From Rhodospirillaceae bacterium (GTDB taxonomy: Bacteria; Pseudomonadota; Alphaproteobacteria; Rickettsiales; UBA3002), in assembly GCA_947458525.1 (NCBI GenBank), contig CANHAG010000028.1:1-9302 (forward strand): a stretch of DNA of 9,302 nt, in the 5' to 3' direction. Position 1 is the first letter of the stretch; each line of letters opens with the position of its first letter. This document shows positions 6,661 through 9,302 of this stretch, in pieces. The notes beneath the pieces were generated by a model. That model worked only from the letters and a program-made list of their open reading frames with translations. It did no database searches and had not been told where the DNA came from. A program made the position numbers and the translations under genes.

Positions 6661-7641
6661 ATGAATCTCTCCATTCGTCACGGGTTGATGGCGCTTGCCG
6701 TGATGGGCATGCTCGCACATGCGCCGGTAGCGTCGGCGCAGGAAAAAATGGTAACCATCGGCACCGGCGCGGTGACGGGCGTGTATTACCCCGCAGGCGG
6801 CGCCATCTGCCGCCTGCTCAACAAGGATCGTAAGCAGCACGGCATACGCTGTTTTGTCGAATCCACTGGCGGCTCGGTATATAATATCCATGCGCTGAGG
6901 AATGGCGATCTGACCTTCGCTATCGTCCAGTCCGACTGGCAGTATAACGCCTATCGCGGCGAGGGGATTTTTGACGACGGCCCGGCCTTTAAGGATTTAC
7001 GCTCCGTATTCTCGCTCCACAGCGAAATGTTTACGGTCGCCGCGCGTGCGGATAGTGGCATCCGCAGCTTTGGCGATCTTGCAGGTAAGCGGGTGAATAT
7101 CGGCAATCCGGGTTCGGGTATGCGCGCCATCATGCAGGATCTGATGATCCGCCATGGCTGGAGCAAATCCAGCTTCGCCGCATTATCTGAAATGCGGCCG
7201 AATGAAGCGGTGAAGGCCCTGTGTGAAGGCAGGATTGACGCGATGGTGTTCGCCGCCGGTCACCCGAATGGGCTTATTCAGGAGGTGACCAATCAGTGCC
7301 AGGCCAAGCTGATTCCGGTGGAAGGTAAAGAGGTGGATGCGCTTTTGAGCGATTCTCCCTATTATGCCCGCACGGCCATTCCGGGCGGCATGTATAGCGG
7401 CAACAGCCAGAACGTGCCTACTTTTGGGATTAAGGCCACGCTGGTTACAACAAGCGAGACTGACCCCGAAATTGTTTATCAGTTAGTAAAAGCGGTGATG
7501 GATAATTTTGATGATTTCAAAACGCTGCATTTCGTGTTTGCGACCTTAAACCGTGACGCGATGGTCTCCGCCGGTTTGACGGCACCGCTGCACCCCGGAG
7601 CCGAGCGCTACTACCTCGAACAAGGTCTGATTATTAAATAA
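6661..7641 (+). CDS. TAXI-family TRAP transporter solute-binding protein
   Basis: 326 residues. The signal peptide (basic start SIRH, hydrophobic core, VASA at 23-26) predicts cleavage after Ala26 and a periplasmic mature protein. The family motif is IGTGAVTGVYYPAGGAIC (33-50), followed by ESTGGSVYNI (67-76) and the GDLTFAIVQSDW segment, then KRVNIGNPGSG. Mature cysteines at 50, 64, 188 and 213 could form two disulfides. TAXI proteins bind small organic solutes and normally feed a fused TRAP permease; no permease gene is in this window, and the ligand is unknown. The gene is coupled to the LdtR-like regulator upstream, and tmk follows after 65 bp. It may deliver a ligand to a distant permease, or act with an envelope sensor such as the nearby kinase; the latter is speculation. 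Confidence 0.93.
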   Translation: MNLSIRHGLMALAVMGMLAHAPVASAQEKMVTIGTGAVTGVYYPAGGAICRLLNKDRKQHGIRCFVESTGGSVYNIHALRNGDLTFAIVQSDWQYNAYRGEGIFDDGPAFKDLRSVFSLHSEMFTVAARADSGIRSFGDLAGKRVNIGNPGSGMRAIMQDLMIRHGWSKSSFAALSEMRPNEAVKALCEGRIDAMVFAAGHPNGLIQEVTNQCQAKLIPVEGKEVDALLSDSPYYARTAIPGGMYSGNSQNVPTFGIKATLVTTSETDPEIVYQLVKAVMDNFDDFKTLHFVFATLNRDAMVSAGLTAPLHPGAERYYLEQGLIIK

Positions 7642-7662
7642 AGCTGCTTTTCTCAACCCGTA

Positions 7663-7742
7663 GCGGGGAGGGGGCGGGAGTCGGAAACGCTCCGCCGGAA
7701 ACATTCATGTTCATCACCTTTGAAGGCGGGGAGGGGGCGGGA
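7663..7742 (+). repeat. 17-bp exact direct repeat, tmk leader and tmk P-loop
   Basis: GCGGGGAGGGGGCGGGA occurs at 7663-7679 and again at 7726-7742. The second copy encodes part of the tmk P-loop. The offset is 63 bp, exactly 21 codons, and the leader is open in the tmk frame from the TAXI stop to the tmk ATG. The first copy also overlaps a short CCCG/CGGG hairpin (7657-7667). Confidence 0.85.
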
Positions 7743-8336
7743 AAATCCACCCAGGTTCGGAAGTTAGCCGAAGCATTTGCGCGCGCTGGCCTGCCGGTGG
7801 TTACCACGCGTGAGCCGGGCGGGTCGCCGGGGGCGGAAGCCATCCGCAGATTAGTGGTGGAGGCGGGCGGAGTCGCATGGCACCCCACAACCGAAGCGCT
7901 GCTGTTTATGGCCGCGCGTTATGATCATCTTGAAACGCTTATCAAGCCTGCGCTTGCGCGCGGGCAAACCGTGCTTTGCGACCGTTTTTTTGATTCCACC
8001 CTTGTCTATCAGGGCATGGTGAAACAGGTTGGGGAAGAATGGCTCGCCCGGCTTTATCACCTGCTTTACGGCAATGCCGAGCCTGAGATGACCTTGCTGC
8101 TCGATCTTGACCCTGCCCTTGGGCTTGCCCGCGCGGCCGGGCGCGGCGCAAGTGCGGAAACGCGGTTTGAATCCCTGGGGCTTGAGTTCCATACCCGGTT
8201 ACGTAAAGGCTTTCTGCAGCTTGCACATGCGCACCCGGAGCGTGTGCATCTGGTAGATGCCGCCGCTTCAGAAGACGCCATTCACCAGAATATTCTCGCT
8301 CTGGTAAATCAGCGTTTCGGGATTCATCTCACGTAA
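7707..8336 (+). CDS. tmk: Thymidylate (dTMP) kinase
   Basis: 209 residues, standard length. It phosphorylates dTMP to dTDP with ATP, an essential step in dTTP supply. The P-loop GGEGAGKST is at 7-15. TREPGGSPGAEAIR, the dTMP-binding part, follows, then ALLFMAARYDH, the DR motif (Asp92-Arg93 in CDRFFDST), and a LID ending in TRFES (Arg153). The C-terminal helix and VHLVDAAAS are normal. The ATG at 7707 gives the conserved start two residues before the first strand; the in-frame upstream stretch has no ATG or GTG start. Only a weak GGAA lies seven bases upstream, so expression may depend on read-through from the TAXI gene. It ends with a tandem TAA TAA, 14 bases before the holB ATG. The tmk-holB pairing is common in bacteria. 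Confidence 0.97.
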   Translation: MFITFEGGEGAGKSTQVRKLAEAFARAGLPVVTTREPGGSPGAEAIRRLVVEAGGVAWHPTTEALLFMAARYDHLETLIKPALARGQTVLCDRFFDSTLVYQGMVKQVGEEWLARLYHLLYGNAEPEMTLLLDLDPALGLARAAGRGASAETRFESLGLEFHTRLRKGFLQLAHAHPERVHLVDAAASEDAIHQNILALVNQRFGIHLT

Positions 8337-8352
8337 TAACAGAGGTCGTTGC

Positions 8353-9302
8353 ATGCTCACCCCGCGCGATAACCCAAACCTCTTCGGGCATGAGGCAGCG
8401 GAAGCCTTGTTCCTTGAAGATTTTCGCCGTGGCAAGCTACATCACGCCTATCTGCTGACTGGCCCCAAAGGTATCGGTAAAGCCACCCTTGCCTACCGGC
8501 TGGCGCGGTTTTTTCTCTCGCAAGGCGCCGGCAGTGCAGCGCCAGCGCCCGCGCCGGAAGAACATGCCCTCTCGTTATTTGGCGATCTTCCCGCCGCCAC
8601 AGCGCCTGAACCGCAAAGCCAGCATGGCCTTGCCATGGCAACGGATAACCCCATTTTTCGCCGGGTGGCGGCCTCTTCCCATACGGATCTGCTTGCGATT
8701 CAGCCGGAATATGACGCGAAAAAACATACGGAGAAAAGTGAAATCAGTGTGGATCAGGCGCGGGAAATTCCACAATTTCTGAGCCTCACCCCGGCTGAAT
8801 CAAGCTGGCGTGTGGTGATTATTGATGCGGTAGATCAGCTCAATCACAATGCCGCCAACGCGCTGCTTAAAATCCTTGAAGAACCGCCGCCGCGCAGTAT
8901 TTTACTGCTGGTATGCCATGTTCCGGGCAAGCTGCTGGCTACCGTGCGCTCGCGCTGCCGGCTGCTCAGGCTCACCCCCCCCTCGCGTGAGGATTTTTCG
9001 CGAATCTTGGGCGAGGCAAGCCCGGAAATTCCCGCCGCAGATCATGCCGGATTATTCGCGCTGGCGGGAGCATCTCCTGGCCGTGCGCGCATGCTCTATG
9101 AAAAAAAAGCCCTCACGCTTTACCGTGAAATTCTGGCCGCCATGCAGCCCGGTGCAGGGGCGAGTCAGCGCGCCGGCCTGCTGCAGAAGCTCGCTGCCAC
9201 CAAATCGCCCGAACAGCAGGAGGTTTTTTATTATTGCTGGCAAATCGCGATGGACAGGTTGCAGCTTGCCCCGCATCTTGACCATCTGACGGTGCTTGAT
9301 GG
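8353..9302 (+). CDS. holB: DNA polymerase III subunit delta', 3' end outside window
   Basis: The frame is open from ATG 8353 to the window end (316 codons). A weak AGAGG at 8341-8345 lies seven bases before the start. The subunit belongs to the clamp loader that places the beta sliding clamp on DNA. Visible features are NLFGHEAAEA near the start, a Walker A-like GPKGIGKAT (37-45), RRVAASSHTDLL, EISVDQAREI, a degenerate Walker B (VVIIDAVDQL), NALLKILEEPPP (from Asn169) and the SRC motif at 200-202, then LAGASPGRA. The cysteine zinc module of gammaproteobacterial delta' is absent; an A/P-rich linker (about 57-92) stands there, as in other alphaproteobacteria from memory. An 8-C run (8975-8982) interrupts nothing: the family pattern continues in frame after it. 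Roughly the last tens of residues are missing. Confidence 0.96.
   Translation, partial: MLTPRDNPNLFGHEAAEALFLEDFRRGKLHHAYLLTGPKGIGKATLAYRLARFFLSQGAGSAAPAPAPEEHALSLFGDLPAATAPEPQSQHGLAMATDNPIFRRVAASSHTDLLAIQPEYDAKKHTEKSEISVDQAREIPQFLSLTPAESSWRVVIIDAVDQLNHNAANALLKILEEPPPRSILLLVCHVPGKLLATVRSRCRLLRLTPPSREDFSRILGEASPEIPAADHAGLFALAGASPGRARMLYEKKALTLYREILAAMQPGAGASQRAGLLQKLAATKSPEQQEVFYYCWQIAMDRLQLAPHLDHLTVLD

Noticed and set aside
8975..8982. Run of eight C in holB as a possible frameshift or phase-variation site
   Set aside because: The delta' pattern continues in the same frame on both sides, so no shift is needed; slippage cannot be judged from one sequence.
8849..9289. 146-codon plus-strand frame inside holB
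   Set aside because: It lies in another frame of holB, whose own frame carries all delta' motifs through this stretch.

Overview
The window looks like chromosomal DNA of an alphaproteobacterium with moderately high GC. Four things point there: an LdtR-type MarR regulator, a sensor kinase with a PleC/DivJ/PdhS-like HisKA segment, a DNA polymerase III delta' subunit of the alphaproteobacterial type (A/P-rich linker, no zinc-module cysteines), and a TAXI solute-binding protein next to tmk and holB. The genus cannot be told from the sequence. There is no insertion sequence, phage gene or CRISPR array, so this is mostly ordinary core genome with one accessory-looking light/DNA-repair operon at the left end.

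Left block (1-2348, + strand): three tightly coupled genes. They are the 3' part of a short-chain dehydrogenase/reductase (SDR) that lacks the usual catalytic tyrosine, a complete iron-sulfur bacterial (6-4) photolyase/cryptochrome with every expected cofactor and active-site residue, and a small DCC-family (DUF393) protein with a CxxC motif. The photolyase ATG directly follows the SDR stop codon. The DCC gene starts at a GTG that overlaps the photolyase stop and has a strong ribosome binding site.

Middle (2349-4652): a palindrome and hairpin follow the operon, then tRNA-Thr(CGU) with an encoded CCA end. glmS lies on the minus strand and makes glucosamine-6-phosphate for peptidoglycan and LPS. 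A 133-bp divergent intergenic region separates glmS from the next gene and holds one plausible promoter for each direction.

Right block (4653-9302, + strand): an orphan membrane histidine kinase, an LdtR-like MarR/winged-helix regulator with a TTG start, a TAXI-family TRAP solute-binding protein without a permease, thymidylate kinase (tmk), and the 5' part of holB, which is open at the window end. ldtR and the TAXI gene are clearly co-transcribed; tmk and holB follow closely. The block combines envelope sensing and regulation with dTTP supply and the clamp loader. GlmS and an LdtR-type regulator both bear on cell-wall metabolism, but no direct link between them is visible.

The points most worth a second look are the Tyr-less SDR beside the FeS photolyase, the SDR-photolyase-DCC coupling, the HK/LdtR/TAXI neighbourhood, a possible leaderless start for the kinase, and a 17-bp exact in-phase repeat of the tmk P-loop coding sequence in its own leader.
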